Assembly: GCF_030123105.1 (NCBI RefSeq)
Contig: NZ_CP126095.1
Location: forward strand, 3,782,001 to 3,846,000
Reading direction: 5' to 3'
Length of the DNA: 64,000 nt
From: Paenibacillus sp. G2S3
GTDB lineage: Bacteria; Bacillota; Bacilli; Paenibacillales; Paenibacillaceae
In this document: positions 63,775 through 64,000 of the stretch, one piece after another
Layout of the letters: each line of letters starts with the position of its first letter
Position numbering within the stretch: the stretch's first letter is position 1
Notes under the pieces: model-generated
Seen by the model: the letters and a program-made list of their open reading frames with translations, nothing else
What the model was told of the DNA's origin: nothing
Databases searched by the model: none
Translations under genes and position numbers: made by a program

Positions 63775-63847
63775 AAGAGGTGTATCCCCTATTCTTCGCA
63801 TTCGTGAAGAGAGGGATACGCCTCTTTTAATTGTTGCCGTTCAAAAC
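63775..63847. repeat. 73-bp repeat, copy 2, containing a bidirectional terminator
   Basis: Near-identical to copy 1. Its hairpin (63775-63829) would end the hypothetical gene from the left and the DUF6273-type gene from the right. Confidence 0.85.
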
Positions 63848-63860
63848 CGAATTTCCTTTA

Positions 63861-64000
63861 TCACGGAAGATTAATTACTAGAGCAGGGCGCACGCCGTCA
63901 CGGGCTACACTAACATTCGCATAGCTGCGAATGCTGTAGCTCGGACCGACAAAAAACGCACGCGAAGGCTTGTTTCCTTGTGTTCTCAGCCACCACCAAG
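63861..64000 (-). CDS. DUF6273-type protein, C-terminal end only
   Basis: 45 residues before the stop at 63861-63863; the rest is beyond the window. WWWLRTQGN, AFFVGPSYSIRSYANVSVA and DGVRPALVINLP are the characteristic end of DUF6273 (WWLRSPG...GVRPAL) domains, which are SUMF/lectin-like modules on secreted proteins in Firmicutes. Probably an intact gene. Confidence 0.75.
   Translation of the reverse strand, partial: WWWLRTQGNKPSRAFFVGPSYSIRSYANVSVARDGVRPALVINLP

Overview
The window looks like a chromosomal segment of a spore-forming, low-to-mid GC Firmicute, most likely Paenibacillus. This rests on gene content only: sporulation genes (spoVK, cotE, a cotD-like gene), a cotE / mutS-mutL / miaA-hfq-spoVK order close to that of Bacillus, a YesM/YesN-LplB-YtcP sugar-transport locus, a bmrCD-type ABC exporter and a YpdA-type bacillithiol enzyme. 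No rRNA, tRNA or CRISPR array was seen.

Layout. Bases 1-15400 are a conserved housekeeping block read mostly leftward: spoVK (cut by the window edge), a YdcF-like protein, a DUF402 protein, a class A penicillin-binding protein, hfq, miaA, an RsmJ-like methyltransferase, mutL, mutS, then a rightward acetyltransferase, a frameshifted amidoligase-like gene and cotE. A roughly 176-bp element with imperfect inverted ends lies between mutL and the methyltransferase gene. Bases 15600-20600 hold an HD-GYP protein, an aromatic-acid-exporter-like membrane protein and a three-gene NMT1/SsuA-type ABC importer. Bases 20800-30000 hold a secreted GH13 lipoprotein, an azoreductase, an RsgA-type GTPase, several small proteins, an ArsR-type regulator, YpdA and a DUF441 membrane protein. 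Bases 30080-34450 carry an ECF-type sigma / DUF4179 pair, a homodimeric-type ABC exporter and small proteins.

Bases 34540-38970 form a bmrCD-like heterodimeric multidrug exporter operon. It is preceded by a promoter, a 30-codon leader ORF and mutually exclusive RNA hairpins ending in an intrinsic terminator, which is the architecture expected for ribosome-mediated attenuation. Bases 39000-42450 hold an AlkZ/YcaQ-type glycosylase, a HEPN-like protein and an ABC exporter pair. Bases 42600-51080 are a carbohydrate-import locus (two binding proteins, two permeases, sensor kinase, AraC-type response regulator), with a CcpA-type cre match just upstream of the regulator. Bases 51240-53710 hold metal and cofactor genes (Csp-like copper protein, CobW-type GTPase, MoaB) and a CotD-like coat protein.

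Bases 53790-55410 are a decayed ABC-2 permease fragment split by an IS3-family element. Bases 55450-57850 hold a membrane protein, an amide-hydrolase homologue whose nucleophilic Cys is replaced by Ser, and an XRE-type regulator whose promoter carries two matching 15-bp palindromes. Bases 57900-61270 encode a two-gene, fused-subunit 2-oxoacid:ferredoxin oxidoreductase, followed by an amino-acid permease. The right end has a hypothetical Ig-like protein between two DUF6273-type gene ends, one of them a decayed remnant, which share a 73-bp near-identical terminator repeat.

The observations most worth following are the leader/attenuator ahead of the bmrCD pair, the XRE / Ser-Ntn hydrolase module with its double operator, and the DUF6273 remnant and repeat structure at the right edge.
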